Shown here in pieces: positions 29,222 to 40,523 of a DNA stretch of 64,000 nt; positions within the stretch are counted from its first letter, which is position 1; the number at the start of each line of letters is the position of its first letter. The notes below the pieces were generated by a model. That model saw nothing but the letters and a program-made list of their open reading frames with translations. It had not been told where the DNA came from and did not search any database. This stretch comes from Marvania coccoides (taxonomy: Eukaryota > Chlorophyta > Trebouxiophyceae > Chlorellales > Chlorellaceae). Both the position numbers and the translations under genes were made by a program. The stretch lies in NCBI GenBank assembly GCA_963854735.1, contig OY978107.1, positions 565,501 through 629,500 of the forward strand, given 5' to 3'.

Positions 29222-30166
29222 TGCTATTTTATTCTTTGGTTTCTTTATTCTGTCTGCGTGGTCATGCTCAACGTGTGGTGTAAGTAAAGTATCTTGAAAC
29301 TATACACAGCGCGGAGCAGTGGCAGTGAAAAATAAACTCAAGAGCAGCAGCTTTAACAGAGGGCTGCCGGAAAACAGCAGCGAAGCGGAGATAAAAGACA
29401 GAAGAAAATTTATCACCCGCAAGAAAGAAGGAAAAAGCAGATTATGCTGAAGAGAGTTTGAGAGTCGCGCTCATGCGGAAAAAAAAGTTGTGCTGTTGTT
29501 AAGGTGTGGGTGTCGGCCGCGCAGAATCAGGGTGTTAAGCTGAGCCGCAGCGGCTTAGAGGGCCACGAAAGAACGAAGATGGTGTTTTCGATGTTGAAGA
29601 TTCGCTGTAGTTGAAGGCGCTGGGCAAAATTTCGAAAAAAACTAGAGCGGGTAACGAAATCACGACACGCTTAGGAAAGGGCGGCAGAGCAAATAGAAAG
29701 TAAATATATTGCTGCAACTAATGAAAAGCAAACTTTCCCATGCGTGCGTGCCATTGCCAGAGTCTCAAGATAAATCTAACAAAGTGTTCGATGATTTGAA
29801 AAGGGTGTACCCCACCCAAATCTAGACCGATTGTCGGTGATCGCACCCGCTAGCCTTTCATGCGTGCATCTTTAGCCACTGACTGTGATGTACTGAAATC
29901 GAAGAAGAAATAAAGAAATAAAGAAAGTAGAGCGATTCATACTGTTCTTACTGCGCTGTGCACTGTTTTCCAAGCGGCTGGTATAAAATGTAAGGAGAGG
30001 GAGAATCTCTCTAGAGAGCTTCAAAGCAGGGGAAAAAAGACCCGCATCTGCTCAAGCTTTTAAACGAGAGAAAAAGGGAAGAAAGTTTCTCCCGCCCAAA
30101 TAACGTCCAAACCACGCAATGAACGCCCAGAGGCACTCATTTTCACACTAGGTTAATATGTCCTTG
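29222..30166. other. Convergent intergenic region
   Basis: About 950 nt between LST8 (+) and the MOS1-like gene (-), with no coding exon, tRNA or repeat I can support. It is A/G-rich in the middle. Confidence 0.5.
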
Positions 30167-33100
30167 TTATAATAAAAACCGTTCAGCAGCGAGGGGCGGG
30201 GGAGGGGCAGAAGCGCCGCCTCCAGCCGTTGAGGGGCCGCCAGCAGCAGAGCCGCCAACGCTCTTCACAGGGCGCTGGCGAGGGGCCTTGGGCTTGGCCC
30301 CCCCTCCCGCAGCGCCGGTGCCCTCAGAAGGGGCGCTGCCGCCGCCCTCAGAGGGGCCGCCGCCTTCGCCGCCTTCCCCGCCGCGGCCGCGGCGCTTGCC
30401 ACGCCCTCCGCGAACCTTTCTGCCGCTTTTTCCACCTGCACCGTTTGTGTCGACGCCCTCCCCGCCCGCGGCGACCGCCGCGGCAGCGGCAGCCGTGTGC
30501 TGCCCTGGTGGGGCAAGACCAGGCGGAGCCAACCCCGGAGGCATGACTGCCGCTGTTCCGCCTGTTTTAGGCACCGTGGCGATGCGGCGCTGTTGCGGGT
30601 GCTTCGGAGGTCCCCCAGGGGCCATGCCCTGCCCCTCAGGGCCCTTGCTGGGGACAGCACCGCTGCCGCCGGGGCCGCCGCCAAGCTTGGTGCTGCGGGG
30701 GCGTTTCTGCTTGGCAGCCTTATCTCCGAGGGGCGCCATGCCGGGGGGAGGCTGGGACATGCCCGGAGGAGGGCCACCGCCCTCTCCGTGCGGTCCACGC
30801 CCACCTTTGTTGCCTCCACGTCCGCCGCGACCGCCCCGGCCGCCACGATCGCCGCCCCGGCCGCCAAAGCCGCCGCGGCCGGGCCCGCGCTGCTCTCCGC
30901 CGGTCTGACGCTCGCCAGGACCGCCTCCAGGCCCGCTGGCGTTGAACCCAGCGGCCCGGAGCTCGCCCATAAGGCTGTGAGGATCCCTGGAGGGCGGCGT
31001 AGCATCAGGCTCCACAGACCCATCAATAGCGCTCGGCAGCAGGATGTCTCCGAACTGCAGCGGCGGGGGGCCTCCCCGCAGCTGCATTTGCCCCAGCGGA
31101 TGGCCTTGTTGCAGCGAAAACGGACCCAAGTTGAGGCCGCTGGCGCCGGGGGGCCCAGGCGGCAACCCAAAGCCTGGAATGGGCTGCGGGGCTGAAGAAG
31201 GGGGCGGGGCGAAGAGCCCTGGGGGAGCTCGGAACGCTCCCAGCACCGGCTGCAAGGACAGGCCCTGCAGCGCGGGGGGAAGGGAACTGCGGGTGATGCT
31301 GCCGCCCGGGCCAAATGGTCCGTGGAAATTCATCTCCGCGCGCGCGCTTGCACCGGCTTCGCCCTGCATGTGCTGCTGCTGCAGCGCCAGAGGGTGCTGC
31401 CCCGCCATCGCCAGCTGCTCCATGAAGGAAACTTCCGCATGGGGTGGGTGGGGAGGCTGCTGCGGGTGGCCGCCGCCGTTGCCGTCCAAAGTGAGCCCTC
31501 CGAGCCCCTGCATCGCGCCCTGCAAGCCCTGGTGGTGCGGGGGCGGTCCCAGCGGCAGTCCCCGGCTTCCAGGCATGTGCTGGCGGGCTCCAGCAGCCAT
31601 GGGATGGCCGGGGGCCGGCACCAGCAGCGGGCCGCCTTGCGGGGGGCCTGCCTCGCGTTTGAGGATGCGGGTAGGCTGCTGCTGCTGGGGGGGGGGCGGG
31701 AGGGGGGCGGCAGGGGGCGGCGGCGCTTGCGGGCGAGGCGGCGGGCCAGGAAGCATCACTCCGCCAGGGCCCCGCTGTTGCTGCTGCTGGAAGGGCTGGT
31801 GTTGTTGCTGCTGCTGCTGTTGGATGTGCGGGGGGACAGGGAGGTGCTGCTTCACCGCAGCAGCCGCCGTGGCCGGCCGGAGCATCGCCGCTGCCTGCGG
31901 TGGCGGCGGAGCCGCCGGTGCAGCGGGCGGAGCCGGCATGACGTCTCCGTTGGAGGGGGGAGGCAGCTGGTGGTGGTAAGCGGTCTCGTCCGTCAGCGAG
32001 GCTGCTGGGGAAGGCTCCACAGTTGCGCCCGCCTCTGACTGCACCGTGGGAGCGTAAGAGGAGCCAGCAGTGGCCCTGCGGCTCACCTGCGACTCGATGA
32101 CCGACACCGACGTCGCTTCGCTGGCGGTGCGCTCCATAGCGGGCGGCGGCGTCTGCTCTTTGCGTGCAGGAGGGCCCTGCTCGTGCTGGCGAGGGGGGGC
32201 GTAATGACTGTCGTCCCGATCGCCGTGAGGGCCCCGTGGACCGCCAAAGCCACGCCTTGGGCCATGCAAGGGGTAGTCGCCGCCTCCCCGTTCCTCTCCG
32301 CCGCCTTCGCGGTCGTGAGGAGGACGGTGCGGCGGCGGCGGCCGGCCATCGCCTCCACTGCGCTCATACCGCTCCCTATCGTCTCTTGGCGGGCCAGGCC
32401 TGCGAGTAGGGTAAAACCCGCCACCCTCGCGCCCTTCCCAGCCCTCCCCCCGCTCGCGATCACCTCCGTAACCGCCGCCGAATCTGCCGCCGCCCCGCTC
32501 CCGCTCGTCTCCTCGAGGCCCTCCAGCAGGAGGACCACCTTCGCGGCCGCGGTATTCCTCCCTGGGGGGTGGCGGTGCCCCGCCGTAGGCTTCCGGTCCC
32601 ATTGGCGGCGCTGGCGGCGGCGGACCGCCGTCGAATCGCTCCCCCCGCCTAGGAGGGCCATAATAGTCTTCAAAGCCCTCGTCGCGAGGCCCTCCAGGGC
32701 TGCGGGCGTACCCTCCGTACCCACCGTGGTACCCCCGGTCGCGTCTGTCGCCAGGGGGGCCGTCATAGGGGCCGGGGCCGCCCCTACTGTCGTGCCACCG
32801 CTGCTCCCTGGGCGGCGGTCCGCCCTCATACCCCCCCCCGGGGCCCCTAGGGGGTCCGTCGTAGCCGCCGCCGCCCCCACGGTCGAAGCGGTCGTGCGCG
32901 GGGTAGCGGGAGCGCTCGTCAAAGCGGTCACGGGAGGGGTAGCGGTCGTAGTAGCCGCCTCCGCCGCTGCCGCCTCGGTCAGGCGGAGGCGGAGGCCCCC
33001 CGCCGGCGCCGCCAGGGGGGCCAGCGTACGGGCCGCGTTCGTCATCGTCCCAGGCGCCGCTCCGCGGCGAGCGGGCGCGGCGATCTTCGCCTGAAGGCGC

Positions 33101-33635
33101 GTGAGGGCCTCCGGCTGAGGGAGCCCCAAGTGTGGGGAATTGCTCGCGGCTGGCGAGCTCTAGCGCGCGGCGGCGCTCCTCTGGGAGACCGGCGCCGCCC
33201 CAGGCGGGGGAGGGCTGCGCGGGGATGACGCGGGGAGGGAGCTTGGAGGTGCCCTCCTCTCCCTGGGGCCCAGCAGGGGCTGCTGAGGGCGCGGGCTCTG
33301 CAGCCCAGCTGGCTCCAGGCTTGCTAACTAGGTTGACGGAGGGATCGTTTCCGTTGTTCTCCTTCCTGTGGGGTGAGGCGGGGGAAAAGGGGCGGTGAAC
33401 ATCGGGAATTTGGGGGGTGATGAAACTGGTTCGTCAATCGAAATTTTAAAAGTTGCAACGCGCGTCAGCTCACTTTTGGCTGGGAAGATTGACGGGCTTG
33501 GGGGCTGTGACTTTGCCCAAGGAGACCATACGGCGTTGCCTGCGGGGAGGAGAGCGGAGGTGAGAGATCGCCTTCCAAAAAAAAAGATGAAGCAGAGTGC
33601 AAGGGGAAGGGGCCTCACCTGCCGGTGCCCAACAT
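30167..33635 (-). CDS. MOS1/PRRC2-like protein with BAT2 N-terminal domain and RGG/polyQ regions
   Basis: Three exons, 33635-33619, 33539-33474 and 33365-30167; 1093 residues. The start is MLGTGRQRRMVSLGKV, continuing TAPKPVNLPSQKKENNGND and PSVNLVSKPGASWA, with ALELASREQFPTLG further on. This is the BAT2/PRRC2 N-terminal signature found in plant MODIFIER OF SNC1 and animal PRRC2. The rest is low complexity: Gly/Arg/Tyr/Asp-rich repeats, polyQ and poly-Pro, a run of RGG boxes (GGRGGDRGGRGGRGGRGG), and a Lys/Arg-rich C-terminus. PRRC2-type proteins are RNA-associated, and MOS1 modulates plant immune-gene expression and splicing. An RNA-binding, condensate-prone role is inferred from RGG and Q content. 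Very long open frames on the opposite strand here are compositional shadows. Confidence 0.85.
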
Positions 33636-34557
33636 TGTCGCGTGTAACTAAAGTCCTAATCAACGAAGCTAAAAGGTGGAGAACGGGCAAAGCCCAAAAG
33701 CGAGCCTGCGAAAATTGACGAAATATGAGATGAAAAGTGTGAGCGCCCTCTCTACGCGCCTCCGGGAAGCATGTTAATGTCAAATAATGCGTTTGTGAGC
33801 TCCCGCGCTCCACCGCCGTCCGCGGCGAACGCTGATGTTGCCGCACCTTTAATTATATTTGTCGCTCGGCGCCTCTTTTCCCTTATTCTCTAAGTATAGG
33901 TAGGCACAGGGCCCTGGAAATTGCGAGCGACAAAAGCGCCCGAGGAAAATTAGTTTGGGAGGAGCAGTGGCCTCGCTTTAAAACCCATTTGGCAGGGAAG
34001 AAGAAAGTTTTTCAGGTTCACCGATGGTCACCCCTCATTTTGCATGGACTCTATAAGGAAGCCGTAGATATTTTCTACATCTGTTTCCACACCACAAACG
34101 CAGGATGCATGGGGCCGCTGCCAGCCAGCCAGCTCCTGAAATTTCCGACGTCGACAGAGAGGCTTCAGCTGAATAATGGCGAGCTCGGAGCCCCTAGACC
34201 CATGAATTATCATCAACGATAGATGCACGCATGTTTGGGTATCCGAGCAGCGCATTTAATAGCGATAAATCCTTCCAATTATCATAATTATTATGGGCAC
34301 CGCCCAGCCACCGCCCGCAAACGTCATTATTTCTGCTATGTGAGCGGGAGTAGGTGACCGACGACGCCGAGAGCACCAGGCATTCTTTCATTCTGTACTG
34401 AGCGCTTCAGACAGCGTGAGCATTTTGAAATGCAGGCTCCCATTTTTCTCTGAACTTTTTCGACACGGAAACCGCAAGGAGGAGGCGTTGCGAATGATTG
34501 ATTTGGTTATTATATTGCATTATCGGCAACCCGCACAAACGAGAACGCGTCTTCACG
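33636..34557. promoter_or_regulatory. Divergent intergenic region
   Basis: About 920 nt between the MOS1-like gene (-) and the TIM22-family gene (+). No exon with coding character and acceptable splice sites was found. Confidence 0.4.
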
Positions 34558-35519
34558 ATGGCGAAAGGCAAGCGCGGCCGCAAAAAAAACGAATCACATT
34601 CGGAAGAAGCGGTGCTCAACCTCTCCATCGACGGCTCCTCCCCCGACGCCGAGGTCAGGGAAGAGACATCGGCACCGGCAGACGCGTTCCAGACTCCTTG
34701 CACCGTCACTGGCATTATGGCTGGAGCCAGCGGTGGAACGCTGGGCTACGTTTTTGGCTTCGGTGCGTCTATAAAAGCCCTTTTTTAAACCAAATATGCC
34801 CCAATATACTGCTATAACTATGTACTATTTGTCTGCAGCGGGTTACTGGATGCGGCAGCGCTTGAATGGCAATTTGAAGGGGTCCCTTGCCGACGGCTGG
34901 GCATCAGCCAAAGTAAGCCTCAATTCCCTCTTTTTATGTTCATTTTAACCCGTTATCGACTCAAAATAACCGATACTCAGTACGCCATTACTTTGTTTCC
35001 TTTTCCGCAGACTTTTGCTATTATGGGCGGTCTCTACGCAGCCGTTAACTGCATCATGCTCCGCCTCCGCCAAAAACAAGACGGTAAGCTTTGCTTCCCA
35101 TTTTCTTTCACATAATTTTCTCACGTCAGCGTCTTTCTTCCTCACGGCCGTTCTGTATTTTGGGTGCAGCATGGAATGGAGCGGTGTCTGGCTGCGCAAC
35201 CGGGTTGGCGCTGGGATGGTCAGGCGGCCCCGCTTCTGCCGCCCAAAGCTGCGCCATGCTGGGCATTTTCTCCTACTTTATCGACGGAATGGCGCCTGCT
35301 GAGGACGTCGCGCACGCAGCCACGCTGTCCAGCAGCCGAAGCAGCTCACGAAGAGCGAAAAAGAGCGAAAATGAAAAATCGATGATTGATCTGCTTTTGA
35401 GCCCGGCAGTGCCGCTGCTGACGGCGCTGGCGCCCTGCAGGGGTGGCGGTTGCTTAGGAGGAGGAGAGGCGGGGTGCTCCGTGGGGCAGTGGCCTTTTAT
35501 TCCTCCTCGCAAAGCATGA
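34558..35519 (+). CDS. TIM22: Tim17/Tim22/Tim23 family protein, TIM22-like
   Basis: Four exons: 34558-34762, 34839-34912, 35011-35083, 35170-35519; 233 residues. After a basic, Ser/Glu-rich N-terminus come small-residue-rich membrane helices: TGIMAGASGGTLGYVFGFAG, TFAIMGGLYAAVNCIM, AWNGAVSGCATGLALGW and AQSCAMLGIFSYFIDGM. This is the four-helix Tim17/22/23 pattern. TIM22 inserts carrier proteins into the mitochondrial inner membrane; the same fold includes the plastid outer-envelope OEP16 proteins and PRAT amino-acid channels, so the organelle is not certain. A C-terminal tail of ~90 residues with a second hydrophobic stretch and many Gly/Cys residues is unusual for the family. Confidence 0.8.
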
Positions 35520-35819
35520 AGAGGGAGGAATAGAAAATAATTCCACGATGAAAAAGAAAAAACTAATGAAGCCCAAATTTTCCGAATAAAAGAACATTAA
35601 AACGTTGATGTAACCCACCGAGCTCCATCTCTGCTCTTATTTATTTTTTTGCCTTCTTTTTCCAACTGTTTCTTGCCTCCTTCTTTCCCATTTTTGTCGT
35701 CCTTTTTGTTTCAGCGATGGACTCAACTCTCAGCCTCTGTTACACCAACCAATTAATATATTCAAAGGCAGCACAAATATGCCTCAGCTTTGGCGCCTCT
35801 CGTTATCACCGCCAAATTC
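35520..35819. other. Convergent 3' spacer
   Basis: About 300 nt between the TIM22-like gene (+) and the tryptophanyl-tRNA synthetase gene (-). No feature supported. Confidence 0.5.
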
Positions 35820-37831
35820 TCACACCACTTCCATTTTTCTCGTGGCCATAAAGGCGTCAACGATGTCGTCAGTCACCGCTGCTCTGGCTGCCTGGTGCCT
35901 CGCCACCATCTCACTGAGCACCTTGATCAGCTCGGCCTTGATCTCCCCAGTCAGCATCCGCCCTGCGGTAAATATTTAGAAACCGAAAAGAAAAATATAA
36001 TTGAGACGCATCTCAAGGAAAGAAATCGATTTCGGATGAAAGCAAACGCGAATAGATTGCGGTTTCGTCAAAGTACTCGGAAAATAGTAGAAATATGAAG
36101 GGAGCAGGCTGCAAGCATGTTTTTTTCCTCCGCTTATTAATAAATAATTACTGTTGTTTACCTGCGCCGTACTCGCGTCCGATCTCTTCCAGCCGCTCGT
36201 CGTCCTCCAAGAAGAACTGCAGCCATTTCCAGGACACGTCCACAGCCAGGTTGGCCCCCCGCGCGCGGTGCTCCTCAACGGTGGCACTGCCACCGCTGAA
36301 GGCAAACTTGTTGACCTGCGCAGTAGATATTGAATAGCACAGTTCAATTTCAGCTTGAATTATATATAGAGAGAAATACAGCGTTGCAACAGCCGTGTTC
36401 TAGACTGCGGCTACGCGTCCTTTGAAGCTATTTTGACAGGGGGAACAACAATCGAGTACAAGACTGTTGAATGTTATTAATTGACAAAATTCTGAACTGG
36501 GTGAGCTGCACTTTTTTCCTTTTCGATGAGTCTCGCCTTATTTTTTATCTCCTTGGGCCCGTCAGACACGAAAATCGCCGACGTTTCATCAGACGCCGAC
36601 ATTTTGCCGCTCTCGCCTTGCAGGGCCGGGAAGAAGCGGGACTCGATGAGAGCAGGCTTTATGTGGCCCAGGCGAGGGGCCACGTCGCGGGTCATCCGGA
36701 AGTAAGGGTCCTGCATCAATTAATTAGTGGAAAAGTTAAGTTGTATAACGTTAAGCACGTATAACTCATTAGGGAGAGAAGAGGAAAAAATTGAGAGAAT
36801 ATTGGAACAGCAGTTGGGCTAGTAAACCAAATTGTGCAATACATGGAGGTCAGAGGGAAATAAAAAAGAAAGAAGGGAATTTTGCCTAAAGTATCGGAAA
36901 AAGTATTACCCCCCCCCCCCCCCGCGACAGAATTGAAATTTATATTACAAGAATGCTCCTCTCCTATTGTTACCTGGTCGATGGCGCAGGGAATGAGGCA
37001 GCGAATGTCTTTCCGCTCGCCAAACATGTGCGGGAAGGAGTCGGGGAACGACGGCGCGGCCTGCACCGCCGGGAAGGCGATTTTCCCGATGTTGGCATCT
37101 GGCGTGAATCCGAAGATTCCTCGCACTTGGTTCATCGTCACGCTGCGCTGGATGCGGGCGATGTTGCGGTAGAATGCACCCCCCACGTACTCGAAGTCTG
37201 AGAAAATGAAGGTGCGGGTGACATCGAATCCGCAGGCAATGATGTCTTTGGCGTTTTCACGCGCCAGCCGCCTCGTCTCCTCCACGGAGAGCCCCTTCCA
37301 GAGGAATTTTTCGTCGTCGGTGAGCTGGATGACGAGCGGCACCTTGAAGGTGTCTTGCAGCCACTTGGTGAACATGAAGGGGATGAGGTGACCAAGGTGG
37401 AGTGCCTCGGAAGAGGGGCCTCGTCCGGTGTAAAGATAAAACGGCTGCCCCTTTTCGTACGCATCCAACACGTCATTTAGATCCCTACAGATAACACAAC
37501 CGTACTGAGCTGATTTAGATGTCGAAAAAGTGATAATTTCGTTGGTTTTGGAGTGGTTCTGGGTTTTCTTCTCGTACCGATGGGCAAAAAAGATGCCGCG
37601 CTTCAAAAACGGGTGGGCCGGCACCCCAGTGAGCTTCTCTATTCTTGCTACCAGCTCGTCGTCGATCCACTGGCACCCAAACTGCTCCACCAGCTTGTTG
37701 TAATCGATTTTGCCGTCCTCGCCGCCGCTCACGTCCCAAGGGGTGACAATCTGCTCGCCGGGGACAGGGACTGCGCCGTTGGCGGCGTCATCGACGACCG
37801 GAAGCTTTGGTTCAGCGTCTGCGGTAGCCAT
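35820..37831 (-). CDS. WARS: Tryptophanyl-tRNA synthetase, eukaryotic cytosolic type
   Basis: Five exons: 37831-37578, 37484-36974, 36710-36537, 36315-36162, 35962-35820; 411 residues. It charges tRNA-Trp with tryptophan. The class I motifs are intact: the HIGH equivalent in [13 protein letters not shown], and GKMSAS for KMSKS. Other eukaryotic TrpRS signatures are [27 protein letters not shown] and [15 protein letters not shown]. The first intron (93 nt) is a multiple of three and stop-free, so the frame reads through it, but the HRDLN junction shows it is spliced. The third intron uses a GC donor (AAG|GCGAGA), required by the conserved [15 protein letters not shown] junction. The short N-terminus lacks a clear organelle leader. 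Confidence 0.96.
36909..36923. repeat. Poly-C run of 15 nt in TrpRS intron 2
   Basis: Homopolymer C on the + strand, poly-G on the coding strand of TrpRS. Confidence 0.85.
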
Positions 37832-38107
37832 TGGCCCGGAGAAGTTCGAGTATGGAGGGCGCTGGGTGAGAAAAATTGATGGAATTGAGATTAAAATGTC
37901 TCGCCCGCGGCGGTGCAGTGCCGTGAAAGAAGCGATGAGTAATAGAAACAAACAATTAGTATGAGCAGGCTGTCGGAAATGGCGGAGGGAGCGGCGGTCA
38001 GGTAGAAATGCACATTTAAATGAAGCCATCCATGCTTGTTCCCACTCTTTGGCATTAAATTACGTTTTGTACATATGCCCCCTATGATCCGTGGGTCTAG
38101 ACCACCA
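37832..38107. promoter_or_regulatory. Short divergent promoter
   Basis: 276 nt between the start codons of TrpRS (-) and the Nudix-PHPT fusion gene (+); probably a shared promoter region. Confidence 0.45.
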
Positions 38108-40269
38108 ATGCGATGCGCAGCGATCCCAAGAGCGGCTTTCCGACTGTCTTCAGGGTGAGAGAATGCCCACCCACAAGCTTATTCATGCATATTTTCGGTC
38201 TGTACCGCAGTTCGATCACTTTCAAGCAAAAAAATGACGTTTTCGATGCAGATTTGTGCCTTGGAGAGCCTCTCCACGCCTGCGATCGCTACTCGTGGCG
38301 GTGAAAATCGTGCCAGGCATCGCTAGAGCGTCTTCTTTTGACTTGCGCGTTAGCACAAGGCCCTTATCCGCGTGTTTAGCCTCTCTAGCCACCCCTGATG
38401 CCGCTACTGCCCGCCCCCCGCCCCATTTTTCTGATTTTCCGCTGGAGAAAGCTGCCCACCTTCGAACGCAGCCAGCAGCCCTGGAGCAGCTTCTAAACGA
38501 TCCCAAGGCGCGTGCAGTAGCGTATTGGGACCGGAAAGCCCTCGTGGCTGAAACTGCAGCGCAGCAAGCAGGGACTGCTGCCTGTCCTCCACCGCATGAA
38601 GAGAAATCGGCATTTTCTTCAGAAACACCGCCTTTGGCGCCTCAGGCGTTTACTTTGGCGCCTGAGGGTGCGGAGGCGCCGGATGGATGCCCCCCTGTCT
38701 ACGTTCTCTTAGCGTGGCACCCGCAAAGCCCGGCTTTAGTTGCAGCGATGGATACAGGGCTGGGTTTCATCTTCTTGGGGCTGTCTGGGGACGGCAGCGG
38801 CGTATTTGCGTGTCGGCTATGGGAGCTGCCGGACGGCGTTCACATCGCTGGAGATCTAACAGCAGGTAATTTCCGGTTAATTCTATGATGGTCAACACTC
38901 TTTACGTTTGCCTAAAGTTTGCTCCTTCACACCACGGCAATCTGCCACGCAGGGGATGAAAATGGGGAACTTTCTTCCAGTACCAGCAGCGGCACCTTCC
39001 CAGCAGCTGCCATCGACGTCCGTTCCAAAGCCCAAAGAATGACCGGGCCAGACGCTGCCGTGCTGGCCCTTACAGCAGGGCTGATGCAGTGGCACGCCGG
39101 CGCGGCGTTCTGCAGTCGCACGGGCTTGCCCACCGCCGCAGTCGCAGCAGGCCACTCCCGACGAGCCGTCCCCCCTAAAGAAAGTTCAAATTTGGAGCTC
39201 CCGCCTCGTGCTTTCTACCCCAGAGTCGACCCAGCCGTCATCGTCGGCGTTTCCTGCGGGGAGTGGTTCTTGTTAGGAAGAAAGTCGACCTGGGAGGCGG
39301 GCAGATACTCGCTGCTAGCAGGATTTACCGAAATCGGGGAGAGCTTAGAAGGGGCGGTGGTGCGCGAGGTTGAGGAGGAGTCTGGCGTGAAAATCGACCC
39401 CAGTACAATCCAGTACCACGCCTCCCAGCCTTGGCCCTACCCGCAGAGCCTCATGGTGGGCTTTGTGGCGAAAACTGCCGCCGCGGGTAAGAATGAAAGT
39501 TCATCAGCGGGAGGGCTGCAGGGGCTGCCCCGTGCTGCGCGTGCTGCGGCGATGGACGTGGGGGTGCGGGGGGAGGAGGCCGACGCGTACTCCGTCCATG
39601 CTTTGCCTGCTGTGGTTGTAGATAAAAACGAGCTTGAAGACGCGAGGTGGTTTCACGCAGCTTGGCTGCGCGCCGCACTTTCTCCCACCTCTTCTTCTTC
39701 TGGGCAGCCAGAATTTCGAATTCCAGGCAAGTATGCGCTGGCCAATCGAATAATTAATGACTGGCTGGATGGCGCTCTCGACCCTGGTAGCAAAAGCAGC
39801 AGCAGCAGTGAGTCGTGGACTGGGGACGCCCTGCCTGACGTGGCAATCGATGAAGGAGTCTTCAAGTAAGCGCCGGGCTTTTTGGTAATCATTAAGAAAA
39901 ATAAATAAAAGCGGCCAGCAAATTTTTCAAAACATAAAATTTGTGTTGATTTCCGTTTTTAGGTACGTGCTGCTGCGGGTGTCCTCCCCAGATGGCAGCT
40001 GCTCCAAACTAATCGTGAGGGGCGCCTGCGCCGCAGCGTACCACGCGCATATTGTCACTCACTGTAAGGGCGAAGCGGCAAGAATTGACCCCTTTTTGCG
40101 AATTGACGTGGCCGGCGGGGGCAGAATGGAGGCGTACGCGCAGAACAAGACGGTGTTTGTGTACGGCTACAGCGCTGGCTTCGGACAGGCACCTCACCAC
40201 GTGACGGCAGGGGTGTTGCGGAGGTGGGATCCTTTCTTAGAAGTTGAGGTGTCTTACGATGGATACTGA
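38108..40269 (+). CDS. Nudix NADH pyrophosphatase fused to PHPT1/Janus phosphohistidine phosphatase
   Basis: Four exons, 38108-38154, 38252-38865, 38953-39865, 39963-40269; 626 residues. An Arg-rich, acid-free leader starting MRCAAIPRAAFRLSS suggests a mitochondrial or plastid location. The middle is a NUDT12/13-type NADH pyrophosphatase: an N-terminal NUDIX-like domain, a degenerate zinc-ribbon region with FCSRTGLPT, a Nudix box GFTEIGESLEGAVVREVEEE, and the family signature QPWPYPQSLM. A ~35-residue Ser-rich linker then leads to LPDVAIDEGVFKYVLLRVSS, AAYHAHI with the catalytic His, GGGRMEAYAQNKTVFVYGYS and a SYDGY end, which together form a complete Janus/PHPT1 domain. Nudix and the start of PHPT1 share exon 3 with no stop between them, so this is a real gene fusion. 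NADH hydrolysis and phosphohistidine removal are inferred activities. Confidence 0.9.
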
Positions 40270-40523
40270 TGGATGCGATGATGGTCATTGATAGTTGAAT
40301 GCAGTTTTGTAGTAATTTCGGGTTTGGTGATGGCAGAGTGAAGCGCAAGAGGGCTTTTTTGTTGGTGCTGACATAATCCCATTCTCAATTCGTGGCCTTC
40401 TTAATGGCCAACACGGAAGCTCAGAACAAAAATCGTTAGTTCCGCACGAGAGATCCTGCCAAGAGCAGCCGGATTTCACCCCCGAATAATATCCGAGGAT
40501 TAATTTTAAATATAATAATTTCA

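Noticed and set aside
30288..31979. Long plus-strand open frames across the MOS1-like gene
   Set aside because: They are Gly/Cys/Pro/Arg-rich mirror translations of a repetitive GC-rich coding region on the minus strand; no start context, domain or splice support.
36716..38029. Tryptophanyl-tRNA synthetase read as one unspliced 437-residue exon
   Set aside because: Reading through 37485-37577 and past 36974 inserts sequence into conserved blocks. Spliced junctions restore HRDLNDVL and the KMSAS exon.
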